Shown here in pieces: positions 8,526-16,796 of a DNA stretch of 64,000 nucleotides. Numbering within the stretch: position 1 is the first letter of the stretch; every line of letters starts with the position of its first letter. The DNA is taken from positions 212,598 to 276,597 of the forward strand of contig NZ_JOEK01000004.1 of the NCBI RefSeq assembly GCF_000719135.1, in the 5' to 3' direction. The stretch is from Streptomyces avicenniae (GTDB lineage: Bacteria; Actinomycetota; Actinomycetes; Streptomycetales; Streptomycetaceae). The translations under genes were made by a program, and so were the position numbers. The notes below the pieces were generated by a model. That model was not told where the DNA came from, did not search any database, and worked only from the letters and a program-made list of their open reading frames with translations.

Positions 8526-9920
8526 TCACAGCCCCTCGACCGCCGGGGGCGGCCCGTACGGCACGGCCCGCCGCTCCGGCAGCAGCGCCAGCACCGCCCG
8601 GCGCGCCGACTCGTCCGCCGCCTCGTCGTACGGGTCGGGCGTCGCCGGGACCTGGAGGCGGTACACCGGCCCGCCCCCCAGCCGCGCGAGCCCCCTGCCC
8701 GGCCCCAGCGGCGGCGCCGCCCGCCCCGGCGCCGCCACGCCCAGCACGGCCCCCGCCTGCGCCCCGCTCACCGCCCCGAGCACGACCCTGGCCCGCGCGC
8801 ACCCGGGCACGAGCTGCCCCAGCCGCTCCAGCGCCTCCGCCTGCTCGCCCACGACGACCGTCACCCGCCCCGCGCGCCCGTAGCGCAGCGGCACCTCCAG
8901 GAGGGCCAGCGGATCGCCCGCACCCCGCACCCGCGCCAGGTGCCCGATCAGCGCGGGCCGGTCCACGACCAGCCACAGCGAACGCTCCGTCCGCCCCGCC
9001 GCGAGCAGCCTGCGTTCCGTCTCCCGCATCGCCCACTCCAGCGCGGCGACCGCGCCCGCCGCCGTGGACTCCACGCCCACGACGCCCGACCGCCCCGCGA
9101 AGCACGCGAACTCCCCGCCACCGCCGCCGTCCACGAGCAGCACCTCGTCGCCCTGCTCCAGCGCCTGGAGCGCCACCGACCGCAGCAGCGATGTCGCCCC
9201 CGCCCCCGGCGCCGAGACGACCAGCAGGTGCGGCTCCGCCGCGCGCGGCCCCGTCCGCCACACGACCGGCGCCGCGTCCAGCCGCTCGCCGTAGTCCACC
9301 CCGCCGTGCACCGGGACCGTACGGTCCACGGCCCACTCGTCCGTGAAGCCGAGCACGATCTCCCCCGGGCCCGTCACGAACCGCTGCGCCCCGATGCCGG
9401 ACGGCAGCGGCTGGAGCACCACGGTCTCCAGCTCGTTGCGCTCCTCCGACCAGCGGAACCTGACCTCACGGTCCCGGCCCGCCTTGCCCGCCAGCACCCG
9501 TTCCACCCGCGCGCGGCTGTCCGGGTCGCCGTCGGGGAAGAACGCGGGGTAGACCAGCCGCAGCCGGGCGAGCCGCCCGTCGCCGCCGAACTCGTAGGCG
9601 GGGAAGCACCGTTCCCAGCCGCCGCCCGGCACGTAGAGGGGCTCGGGCGACGGGTCGGCAGGTGCCGCGAAGTACGGCACCAGCGCCTCGTACAGGAGCG
9701 TCAGCCGCGCGTCGGCCGCCGCGGCCGACGCCTTGTCCGCCGAGTCCGCCCGGCGCCCGGCCACCAGCGCCGACGCGAGCAGCAGCCCGCCCGCGAGCCA
9801 CCCCCCGTACGGCACCACCGCCACACCTGCCACCAGCACGGTCGCGCCCAGCGCCAGCGGCACGCGCCGCTCCCTGGGCGTGCGGGCCCACCGCGCGCGG
9901 GCCACCAGCACGAGCCGCAT
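8526..9920 (-). CDS. FtsK/SpoIIIE-like membrane ATPase with degenerate P-loop
   Basis: About 464 aa. Two membrane segments near the N-terminus (about residues 20-60) are followed by a cytoplasmic region. The nucleotide-binding part has VVSAPGAGATSLLRSVALQA where a Walker A motif is expected, but the usual Lys before Thr/Ser is missing. A Walker B-like strand follows, EVLLVDGGGGGEF. A later strand, LWLVVDRPALIGHLA, fits the FtsK/TraB fold. The start is uncertain: ATG at 9920 is used; in-frame GTGs at 9935 and 9953 are alternatives, the latter only 2 nt after the stop of the small membrane gene upstream. The two form an operon. Role unknown; possibly a DNA- or peptide-handling ATPase that has lost strong ATP binding. 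Confidence 0.7.
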   Translation of the reverse strand: MRLVLVARARWARTPRERRVPLALGATVLVAGVAVVPYGGWLAGGLLLASALVAGRRADSADKASAAAADARLTLLYEALVPYFAAPADPSPEPLYVPGGGWERCFPAYEFGGDGRLARLRLVYPAFFPDGDPDSRARVERVLAGKAGRDREVRFRWSEERNELETVVLQPLPSGIGAQRFVTGPGEIVLGFTDEWAVDRTVPVHGGVDYGERLDAAPVVWRTGPRAAEPHLLVVSAPGAGATSLLRSVALQALEQGDEVLLVDGGGGGEFACFAGRSGVVGVESTAAGAVAALEWAMRETERRLLAAGRTERSLWLVVDRPALIGHLARVRGAGDPLALLEVPLRYGRAGRVTVVVGEQAEALERLGQLVPGCARARVVLGAVSGAQAGAVLGVAAPGRAAPPLGPGRGLARLGGGPVYRLQVPATPDPYDEAADESARRAVLALLPERRAVPYGPPPAVEGL

Positions 9921-9955
9921 GAGGCCACGCCCCACGACTTCCCATCCGTACACGA

Positions 9956-10150
9956 TTAGAAGGAGATCCCGCCCAGGAGTTCGGCCAGGCTCTGCCCGCC
10001 GGCCGCGATGCTCGGCGCGACCGCGGTGCTCGACAGGTAGAAGCCGAACAGCCCGCAGACCACCGCGTGCGAGACCTTGAGCCCGTCCTTGCGGAAGAGG
10101 AGCACGACGACGACGCCCAGCAGGACGACCCCCGAGACGGACAGAATCAT
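9956..10150 (-). CDS. Small conserved membrane protein (64 aa)
   Basis: 64 aa with two hydrophobic segments: LSVSGVVLLGVVVVLLF (residues 3-19) and a second around 28-45 (VVCGLFGFYLSSTAVAPS), ending in LAELLGGISF. ATG at 10148-10150 has GGGAG 6 nt upstream. The stop TAA lies 35 bp (or 2 bp, depending on its start) before the FtsK-like ATPase, so the two are almost certainly cotranscribed and may work as one membrane complex. Similar small proteins accompany FtsK/TraB-like ATPases in actinomycetes, from general knowledge of such loci. Function unknown. Confidence 0.75.
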   Translation of the reverse strand: MILSVSGVVLLGVVVVLLFRKDGLKVSHAVVCGLFGFYLSSTAVAPSIAAGGQSLAELLGGISF

Positions 10151-10187
10151 GTGCACTCCCGATGTACCGGCGGCGACGGCCTTCACT

Positions 10188-10207
10188 GTGAGCACTGTAA
10201 AGCTCAC
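10188..10207. promoter_or_regulatory. Inverted repeat in the murT divergent region
   Basis: GTGAGC and GCTCAC are separated by 8 nt and overlap a CACTGT direct repeat. It lies between the divergent small membrane gene and murT. On the minus strand TACAGT (10194-10199) could be a -10 box for the small gene. A regulator site is possible but unproven. Confidence 0.35.
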
Positions 10208-10375
10208 CATGGGTGACGGACGGTCCGCCGGTGCGAAAGGGTGAAAGTGTCGGGACGGCCCTCGTCGTGGCCAACAGGCGCCGCACGAGAGGCGATGCGG
10301 TGCGGCGTCGGCCCCGGACATCGATAGGGTGGCCACGGTCGAGGGCAAGGTCGAGGGCAAGGAGGAGCGAGGACG

Positions 10376-11614
10376 ATGGCAGAAAGCACGCAGCCGTTGT
10401 CGGCGCGGGCCAAGCTGGCGGTCACGGCGGGCCGGGCGGCGGCGGCCGTGTCCCGTGCGGCCGGGCGCGGCAGCGGATCGGTGATCGGCGGCAAGGTCGC
10501 GCTGCGGCTCGACCCCGAGTTGCTGTCCCGGCTCGCCGGGCACCTCGACGTGGTCCTCGTCTCGGCGACCAACGGCAAGACGACGACGACGCGGCTCATC
10601 GCGGAGGCGCTGCGGGCGGGCGGCGAGGTCGTCTCCAACGCGCTCGGCGCGAACATGCCCGCGGGCATCACGTCGGCCCTCTCCGGCGGCTCGACCGCCC
10701 GCTACGGGGTCATCGAGGTGGACGAGAAGTACCTCGCCGGGGTCGCGCGGGACGTGACGCCGAAGGTCATCGCGCTGCTCAACCTCTCCCGCGACCAGCT
10801 CGACCGCGCCGCCGAGACCCGGATGCTCGCCGAGCACTGGCGGGAGGGCCTCCAGGGCGTGAAGGCCACCGTCGTCGCCAACGCCGACGACCCCCTCGTC
10901 GTGTGGGCGGCGTCCTCGTCGGGCGACGTCGTCTGGGTCGCCGCCGGGCAGGAATGGAAGGACGACGCCTGGTCCTGCCCGTCCTGCGGCGGTGTCCTGC
11001 ACCGCAACGGCGAGGACTGGCGCTGCGGCGCCTGCGGCTTCGGCCGCCCCACGCCGACCTGGGTCCTGTCGGGCGACCACGTCCTCGACCCGCACGGTTC
11101 CGCCTGGCCGATCCAGCTCCAGCTGCCGGGCCGCGCGAACAAGGCGAACGCCGCGTCCTCCGCCGCCGTCGCCGCCGTCTTCGGCATCCCGCCGCACGTC
11201 TCCCTGGAGCGGATGCAGGCCGTGACCGCCGTCGCGGGGCGCTACGACGTCGTGTCCTACCTGGGCCGTGACATCCGGCTCCTGCTGGCGAAGAACCCGG
11301 CGGGCTGGCTGGAGACGTTCTCGCTCATCGACCCGCCGCCCACGCCGGTCATCCTGTCCGTCAACGCCCGTGGCGCGGACGGCACCGACACCTCGTGGCT
11401 GTGGGACGTGGACTACACCCGTCTCTTGGGCCACCCCGTCGCCGTCATCGGCGACCGGCGGCTCGACCTCGCGGTGCGTCTCGAAGTGGCCGGGGTGGAC
11501 TTCCGGGTCTGCGCGGACGCCGCCGAGGCGGTGCGGACGCTCCCGCCCGGCCGTATCGAGGCCATCGCGAACTACACGGCCTTCCAGGACCTGCGCCGCG
11601 TCGTCGGCAACTGA
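10376..11614 (+). CDS. murT: Lipid II isoglutaminyl synthase, MurT subunit
   Basis: 412 aa. MurT with GatD amidates the alpha-carboxyl of D-Glu in lipid II, giving D-isoglutamine; it acts at the cytoplasmic face. The Mur ligase P-loop SATNGKTTTTRLI (about residues 62-74) and the central domain are intact. A four-cysteine zinc ribbon, CPSC then CGAC, sits in the middle (about 202-222), as in known MurT. The C-terminal DUF1727 region, which contacts GatD, is complete. gatD follows after 61 bp. The ATG at 10376 has GGAGCGAGG upstream. Length matches the family. Confidence 0.96.
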   Translation: MAESTQPLSARAKLAVTAGRAAAAVSRAAGRGSGSVIGGKVALRLDPELLSRLAGHLDVVLVSATNGKTTTTRLIAEALRAGGEVVSNALGANMPAGITSALSGGSTARYGVIEVDEKYLAGVARDVTPKVIALLNLSRDQLDRAAETRMLAEHWREGLQGVKATVVANADDPLVVWAASSSGDVVWVAAGQEWKDDAWSCPSCGGVLHRNGEDWRCGACGFGRPTPTWVLSGDHVLDPHGSAWPIQLQLPGRANKANAASSAAVAAVFGIPPHVSLERMQAVTAVAGRYDVVSYLGRDIRLLLAKNPAGWLETFSLIDPPPTPVILSVNARGADGTDTSWLWDVDYTRLLGHPVAVIGDRRLDLAVRLEVAGVDFRVCADAAEAVRTLPPGRIEAIANYTAFQDLRRVVGN

Positions 11615-11675
11615 CCCGGGCCCGGCCGCCCGGCCGCCCGACCCCGATCAGCCCCGAGAAGAAAGCGACCGCCAC

Positions 11676-12407
11676 ATGACCGCCTCGGCCCTCCGGCTGG
11701 TGTGGGTCTACCCCGACCTGCTCAGCACCTACGGCGACCAGGGGAACGTCCTGGTCATGGAACGGCGCGCGCGCCAGCGCGGGCTGCACGTCGAGCGGGT
11801 GGACGTCCGCTCCGACCAGCCGATCCCCACGTCGGGCGACATCTACCTGATCGGCGGCGGCGAGGACCGCCCGCAGCGGCTGGCCGCCGAGCGGCTGCGG
11901 CGTGACGGGGGCCTCCAGCGGGCCGCCGACAACGGCGCCATCATCTTCTCCGTCTGCGCCGGCTACCAGATCCTCGGCCACGAGTTCATCAACGACCTCG
12001 GCCAGCGCGAGCCCGGCCTCGGCCTGCTGGACGTCATCAGCACGCGCGGCGAGGGCGCCCGCTGCGTCGGCGACGTCCTCGCGGACATGGACCCCGGCAT
12101 GGGCCTGCCGCAGCTGACCGGCTTCGAGAACCACCAGGGCATCACCCACCTCGGCCCCGGCGTGCGGCCCTTCGCCCGCGTCACCGTCGGCCGGGGCAAC
12201 GGCACCGGCGACGGCACCGAGGGCGCCTGGCGCGACACCGTCTTCGGCACCTACATGCACGGGCCGGTCCTCGCCCGCAACCCGCGCATCGCCGACCACA
12301 TGCTGAAGCTCACGCTCGACGTCGGCGCCCTGCCCCCGGTGGACGAGCGTTGGTTCGAGGCGCTGCGCAGCGAACGCATCTCCGCCGCGCTGAACACCGC
12401 CGCCTGA
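11676..12407 (+). CDS. gatD: Lipid II isoglutaminyl synthase, GatD subunit
   Basis: 243 aa class-I glutamine amidotransferase-like subunit that delivers ammonia to MurT. The nucleophile Cys is in IIFSVCAGYQILG (elbow motif about residues 90-102) and the catalytic His in TYMHGPVLARNP near the C-terminus. The N-terminal segment WVYPDLLSTYGDQGNVLVM is characteristic of GatD/CobB-CobQ-like proteins. ATG at 11676 follows GAGAAGAAAG. It is cotranscribed with murT and is followed by a strong hairpin terminator. Confidence 0.96.
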   Translation: MTASALRLVWVYPDLLSTYGDQGNVLVMERRARQRGLHVERVDVRSDQPIPTSGDIYLIGGGEDRPQRLAAERLRRDGGLQRAADNGAIIFSVCAGYQILGHEFINDLGQREPGLGLLDVISTRGEGARCVGDVLADMDPGMGLPQLTGFENHQGITHLGPGVRPFARVTVGRGNGTGDGTEGAWRDTVFGTYMHGPVLARNPRIADHMLKLTLDVGALPPVDERWFEALRSERISAALNTAA

Positions 12408-12447
12408 TCCCTCCCCCCCCCGGCGCAGCCGGGCCGCGACCCGACGC

Positions 12448-12488
12448 GGGAAAGGGCCCCTGGCCGCACCGGCGCCAGGGGCCTTCCC
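12448..12488 (+). terminator. Hairpin terminator after gatD
   Basis: GGCCCCTGGC (12455-12464) pairs with GCCAGGGGCC (12474-12483). The stem extends outward through GGGAA and TTCCC with a two-base bulge. No U-tract, as is common in Streptomyces. Confidence 0.7.
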
Positions 12489-12620
12489 TAAAGTGGGTCC
12501 CGGGAATTCTCTCCCGACGCGCCGGAAAAGCGCGGGGAGAAACGGGCGCGGCGAAAAGGGCCTGCCCCGCGGGAAATATCCACGCGGGACGGCGCACGCC
12601 GCGAGAACAGCGAGGACGAC

Positions 12621-13547
12621 ATGGAACACGACGGTCACGGCGCGGACCTGCCGCCCCTCACGGTGGCGCGTGCCCTCGCCCCCGGCGGCGACACCGTCTT
12701 CCTGGTCGGCTGCGTCGTCGTCCTGGCCCTGTACGCCTGGGCCGTCGTCCGCCTGCACCGGCGCGGCGACCGCTGGGGCGTCGGCCGCACCGTCTCGTTC
12801 ACCCTCGGCGTCCTCAGCATCGCCGCCGTCACCTGCACCGGGCTCAACGACTACGGCATGGTGCTGTTCAGCGCCCACATGCTCCAGCACATGGTCATCA
12901 GCATGGTGTCGCCGATCCTGCTCCTCCTCGGCGCCCCCGTGACGCTGCTGCTGCGCGCCCTGCCCGCCGGAGGCACCAGCCGCCGCGCCGTGGTGCGGCT
13001 GCTCCACAGCCGCTGGATGCGCGTCGTCACGAGCCCGCTGTTCACGATCACGCTGTTCGTCGCCAGCCTCTACGCGCTGTATTTCACGCCGACGTTCGAT
13101 TTCCTGATGGAATCCCGCATCGGCCATCTCGGGATGATGCTGCATTTCCTCGCCGTGGGCCTGATCTTCTTCTGGCCCATCATGGGCGTGGACCCCGGGC
13201 CCCACCGCCCCGGGCACCTGATGCGGATGCTGGAACTGTTCGCCACCATGCCGTTCCACGCCTTCTTCGGCATCGCCCTCATGATGGGGTCCACCCCCAT
13301 GGTGGAGACCTTCGCCGACCCGCCCGCCTCCCTCGGCACGGACGCGCTCGCCGACCAGTCGGCCGCCGGGGGCATGGCCTGGGCGTTCAGCGAGATCCCC
13401 ACCGTGATCGTGCTGATCGCGCTCGTCATCCAGTGGTACGTCTCCGAGCAGCGCACCGCGCGGCGCCTCGACCGCACGGCGGACCGTGACGGCGACCGTG
13501 ACCTGGAGGCGTACAACGCCTACCTCGCGTCGCTACGCACCCGCTGA
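12621..13547 (+). CDS. Cytochrome c oxidase assembly factor CtaG-like membrane protein
   Basis: 308-aa polytopic membrane protein of the caa3-CtaG family, which helps assemble heme-copper oxidase. About seven hydrophobic segments are visible. Conserved features include SAHMLQHMVISMVSPILLLL with its His pair, then LLGAPVTLLLRALP, LHFLAVGLIFFWPIMGVDP and MPFHAFFGIALMM. ATG at 12621 has GAGGAC 5-6 nt upstream. It stands alone between the gatD terminator and the GntR gene. The oxidase genes themselves are not in this window. Confidence 0.88.
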   Translation: MEHDGHGADLPPLTVARALAPGGDTVFLVGCVVVLALYAWAVVRLHRRGDRWGVGRTVSFTLGVLSIAAVTCTGLNDYGMVLFSAHMLQHMVISMVSPILLLLGAPVTLLLRALPAGGTSRRAVVRLLHSRWMRVVTSPLFTITLFVASLYALYFTPTFDFLMESRIGHLGMMLHFLAVGLIFFWPIMGVDPGPHRPGHLMRMLELFATMPFHAFFGIALMMGSTPMVETFADPPASLGTDALADQSAAGGMAWAFSEIPTVIVLIALVIQWYVSEQRTARRLDRTADRDGDRDLEAYNAYLASLRTR

Positions 13548-13574
13548 CCCGGGCCCCCCGTCCGGCCGCTCCTG

Positions 13575-13580
13575 TATTCT
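13575..13580 (+). promoter_or_regulatory. -10 box of a leaderless transcript (FadR-type regulator)
   Basis: TATTCT is followed by 7 nt and then the ATG at 13588, with no Shine-Dalgarno sequence. A leaderless mRNA is expected. Confidence 0.5.
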
Positions 13581-13587
13581 CCTGACC

Positions 13588-14373
13588 ATGCCCACCGCAG
13601 CCCCGTCCTCGTCACCGGGCCGCGCCGCACCCCAGCAGCGGGGGCTCCTCACCGAGCGCATCGCGCGCCAGCTGGAGCACGACATCAGGTCGGGCGAGAT
13701 CGCCGTCGGCACGAAACTGCCCTCGGAACGGGAGCTGGCCACGCAGTTCGGCGCCAGCCGCAACGTCGTCCGCGAGGTCCTGCGGCGGCTGGAGGCCCAG
13801 CACCTGATCGAGGTGGCGCCCGGCCGCGGCTCGTTCGTCAGCGAGCAGTCCTCCGGACAGGCCCGCAGCTACGACGCCCTCTACCGGGCCGGGCGGCCCA
13901 CCGTGCGGCAGCTGATCGAGGCCCGCATCCCGCTGGAGGTCGAGATCGTCGCCCTCGCCACCGAGCGGGCCACCGACGCGCACCTCGCCGCCATGCGCCG
14001 GGCGAACGACGGGCTGCTGCACGCGACCGACGTCGTCACCAAGGCCAACGCCGACCTCGCCTTCCACGACGCCGTCGCCGAGGCGAGCGGCAACCCGGTG
14101 CTGCGCATCATGCTCGCGTCGATCAGCGGCATGATGTTCGAGATGATGCTGCGGTCCAACTCGGACCCCTCCATCGGCGAGCCGGGCGTCCCGCACCACC
14201 CCGAGATCCTGGAGGCGATCCTCGCCCGGGACGTGGCGCTGGCCAGGGAACGGATGCGGGAGCACCTGATGCTCGGGCTGCGGACGTACGGGCCCGACCT
14301 CGACGTCAGCGTGGACCTCATGGCCAGGCAGCACATCGACGCCCTGCTGCGCCAGGCGCACCAGCGCGGCTGA
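13588..14373 (+). CDS. FadR-subfamily GntR transcriptional regulator
   Basis: 261 aa. The N-terminal winged HTH (about 22-85) shows LEHDIRSGEIAVGTKLPSER, then QFGASRNVVREVLRRLEAQH and the wing VAPGRGSFV. The C-terminal FCD domain (about 105-250) has the metal/ligand pocket residues Asp and His in LAFHDAVAEASGNPV and a His in VPHHPEILEAI. The perfect TGGTnnnACCA palindrome 76 bp downstream, in front of the sugar ABC transporter, is the obvious target. It probably represses that transporter and the dehydratase operon until an acidic sugar is bound. Confidence 0.92.
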   Translation: MPTAAPSSSPGRAAPQQRGLLTERIARQLEHDIRSGEIAVGTKLPSERELATQFGASRNVVREVLRRLEAQHLIEVAPGRGSFVSEQSSGQARSYDALYRAGRPTVRQLIEARIPLEVEIVALATERATDAHLAAMRRANDGLLHATDVVTKANADLAFHDAVAEASGNPVLRIMLASISGMMFEMMLRSNSDPSIGEPGVPHHPEILEAILARDVALARERMREHLMLGLRTYGPDLDVSVDLMARQHIDALLRQAHQRG

Positions 14374-14422
14374 CGGGGCCGGGGGAGCGGCCCCGAGCCG
14401 ACTGCCCGTCAGGCGCTGAGGG

Positions 14423-14477
14423 TGGTCATGTCACGGGTGGCGCTGTTATGGTCCAACTGGTCCTACCAGTTGGACCA
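14423..14477 (+). promoter_or_regulatory. Promoter and FadR-type operator of the sugar ABC transporter operon
   Basis: A perfect 12-bp inverted repeat, TGGTCCAACTGG (14449-14460) and CCAGTTGGACCA (14466-14477), has a 5-nt spacer. Its centre contains TGGTCCTACCA (14458-14468), the exact TGGTnnnACCA half-site arrangement bound by FadR-family regulators. A candidate -10, TATGGT (14447-14452), overlaps the left edge; TGGTCA (14423-14428) is a -35 candidate 18 nt before. Binding here would block transcription start. Confidence 0.8.
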
Positions 14478-14520
14478 GCAGGAAACGGGACATAATGCAC
14501 CAAGAAAGTCGAGGACGCGG

Positions 14521-15843
14521 ATGTCCACGAGCAGCCAGTCCTTCAGCCGCCGCTCCTTCGGCAGGCTGGCAGCCGCCACGGCGTTGGCCGCCGGGGGCGC
14601 CGCCGCGCTCGGCGCGTGCGGGACGGGGGGCGGCAAGCCGTCCGCGAACACCCCGCTGCGCATCATGGCGATCAACCACGTCTGGTCACAGGCGATCGCC
14701 GACCGGATCGAGGAGTTCGAGGACCGCATCGGGCGCCGGGTCAGCATGACGATGCTCACCGCCGACCAGCTCTCCAACAGCTACAACGTCAAGCTGAACG
14801 CCTCGGGGACCGACGTGGACGTCATGATGGTCCGCGCCCTCCAGGAACAGCTGCTGTTCTCCCACAACGGCTGGCTCGCCGACCTCACCGGCTATGTCGA
14901 GGGCGACGCCGGCTTCCGGTGGGACGACTTCCAGGAGGCGCCGCGCGGCCGGTCGGTCACCGGCGGGAAGGTCCTCAGCGTCCCGGTGGTCACCGAGCGC
15001 CCCGCGCTCTACTACCGCCGCGACATCGTCGAACCGCTCGGCGGCCCGCCCACCACGCTCGACGCGATGATGGACATGGCGCTCGACCTGTCCGACCGGG
15101 GCGACGGATTCTTCGGCTACGTCGGCCGCGGCCAGCGCAACGGCGCGGTCAGCACCTGGTCCAGCTTCCTGTTCTCCTTCGGCGGCGCCTTCACGCGGGA
15201 CGGCCGGTCCACCATCGCCGACCGCGACGCCATCGCCGCCTACGAGTACTACGGCAAGCTGCTCCACGACGCGGGACCGCCCGGCGCCACCAACATGAGC
15301 CTGGAACAGGCCATGCCGATCTTCGCCCAGGGCAAGGCCGCCTTCTACATCGACGCGGACGCCATCTACACGAGCTTCCTCGACCCGGCGGTGTCCACCG
15401 TCCAGGAGACCGTCGGCTTCGCGCCCTTCCCGGCGGGACCCGCCGGTTCCAAGCCGAGCAACGTCCCGTCCTGGAGCCTCGGCATCAGCGAGTTCTCCCG
15501 GCTGCGCGACGACGCGTGGGAGTTCATCCGCTGGGCCGCCGGGCCCGAGATGTCCGCCGAGATCCAGGGCCTCGGCATCCCAGGGGCCCGTGAGTCCGCC
15601 TGGTCGGACCCCGCGACCCTGGCCACCTTCCCCACCGACCTGGCCGACGCCATGCGGCAGGGCACGCTGAACGGCGTCGGCGCCGACCGGCCCGACGTGC
15701 TCCAGGTCGGCCGCGCCCGCGACATCGTCGGCCGCCCCCTGGTGGCGGGCATCCTCGGCCAGTCCGTGCCCGGTGTGGCGCGGGACGCCGACGCCGAGTT
15801 CGCCGACTTCCTCGTCCGTGACAACCGCCACCGGGAGAGCTGA
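14521..15843 (+). CDS. Sugar ABC transporter substrate-binding lipoprotein
   Basis: 440 aa, family 1 extracellular solute-binding protein. The export signal is both Tat-type (SRRSFGRLAAATA) and lipoprotein-type (lipobox LGAC, Cys about residue 38), so it is folded before export and anchored outside the membrane. The mature part has the usual two-lobe layout, with PALYYRRDIVEPLGGPPTTLD and an aromatic-rich C-lobe. ATG at 14521 was chosen because it leaves a normal signal peptide; upstream in-frame codons would run across the operator. It is the first gene of the operon, followed by two permeases with 1- and 4-nt overlaps. No ATPase gene is present, so a shared MsiK-like ATPase is likely. Confidence 0.92.
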   Translation: MSTSSQSFSRRSFGRLAAATALAAGGAAALGACGTGGGKPSANTPLRIMAINHVWSQAIADRIEEFEDRIGRRVSMTMLTADQLSNSYNVKLNASGTDVDVMMVRALQEQLLFSHNGWLADLTGYVEGDAGFRWDDFQEAPRGRSVTGGKVLSVPVVTERPALYYRRDIVEPLGGPPTTLDAMMDMALDLSDRGDGFFGYVGRGQRNGAVSTWSSFLFSFGGAFTRDGRSTIADRDAIAAYEYYGKLLHDAGPPGATNMSLEQAMPIFAQGKAAFYIDADAIYTSFLDPAVSTVQETVGFAPFPAGPAGSKPSNVPSWSLGISEFSRLRDDAWEFIRWAAGPEMSAEIQGLGIPGARESAWSDPATLATFPTDLADAMRQGTLNGVGADRPDVLQVGRARDIVGRPLVAGILGQSVPGVARDADAEFADFLVRDNRHRES

Positions 15844-16796
15844 TGTCCACCACCGAGGTTTCCCGGCCCGCGCCGTCAGGACCGGCCGCGCCGCGCCGCC
15901 CCGAGCGGCGGCAGCGCACCTTCGAGCAGTCCAACCGCCGCCTGAAGTGGGCGATGCTGGCGCCCGCGCTGCTCTTCGTCGGCGCCATGATCGTCTTCCC
16001 GCTGCTGTTCACGCTGAACCTCAGCCTCACCGACGCCTTCGGCGCCGTGAACGCGAAGAAGGGCTACGTCGGGTTCCAGAACTTCCTCGACGCCCTGGAG
16101 GACTCGCGCCGCTTCTGGCCCGCCGTCCGGCGCACCGTCGTCTTCACCATCGGCGCGGTCCTGATCGAGACCGTCCTCGGACTCGGGCTCGCCATGCTGA
16201 TGCGCAAGGCGTTCCGCGGCATCCGCTGGGTGCGCACCGTCCTGATCATCCCGCTGCTCACCACCCCGGTCGCCATCGGCATCCTGTGGCTGCTGATCCT
16301 CGACCCCACCAACGGCATAGCCAACCACCTGCTGGAGACGGTCGGCCTGCCCCGGCAGGAGTTCCTGGGCTCGGTCAGCCAGTCGCTGCCCACCCTGATG
16401 CTCATCGACGTCTGGCAGTGGACCCCGATGATGACGCTGCTGCTGCTCGCGGGCCTCTCGACCCTGCCGGACGAGCCGGAGGAGGCCGCCCTCGTGGACG
16501 GCGCCAACGCCTGGCAGCGCTTCCGCTGGGTCATCCTGCCGATGCTCACCACCACCCTCGTCACCGCGCTGGTGCTGCGCTCCGTGGACGCGCTGAAGAC
16601 CTTCGACATCCTCTACGCGACCAAGGGCCCGGGCGGTGGCTCCAACTTCGAGGTCGAGACGCTGAACGTCTACTCCTACGGCCTCACCTTCGACTACCAG
16701 GAGTACGGGCTGGCCTCCGCCGTCCTCGTCCTGTTCACGCTCTTCATCATCGGTGTCGTGGTCCTCCTCCGGCGCCGCGGAAGGAAGTCCGCATGA
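15843..16796 (+). CDS. Sugar ABC transporter permease (MalF type)
   Basis: 317 aa, with about six membrane segments after a cytoplasmic N-terminus of some 40 residues. The EAA loop that contacts the ATPase is seen as DEPEEAALVDGANAWQRFRW (about residues 212-231). The first segment is LAPALLFVGAMIVFPLLFTL. Its ATG overlaps the TGA of the binding-protein gene (TGATG), and its own stop overlaps the next permease (ATGA). Together they form the membrane channel for the substrate of the upstream lipoprotein. Confidence 0.94.
   Translation: MSTTEVSRPAPSGPAAPRRPERRQRTFEQSNRRLKWAMLAPALLFVGAMIVFPLLFTLNLSLTDAFGAVNAKKGYVGFQNFLDALEDSRRFWPAVRRTVVFTIGAVLIETVLGLGLAMLMRKAFRGIRWVRTVLIIPLLTTPVAIGILWLLILDPTNGIANHLLETVGLPRQEFLGSVSQSLPTLMLIDVWQWTPMMTLLLLAGLSTLPDEPEEAALVDGANAWQRFRWVILPMLTTTLVTALVLRSVDALKTFDILYATKGPGGGSNFEVETLNVYSYGLTFDYQEYGLASAVLVLFTLFIIGVVVLLRRRGRKSA

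Noticed and set aside
8526..10150. Remnant of an integrative conjugative element (FtsK/TraB-like gene plus small membrane protein)
   Set aside because: No integrase, excisionase, replication gene or att-like repeat is nearby, and base composition does not differ from the surroundings.
10188..10207. Confident promoter pair for murT and the small membrane gene
   Set aside because: The dyad is clear, but -35 and -10 hexamers are weak on both strands, so it is listed only as a low-confidence site.
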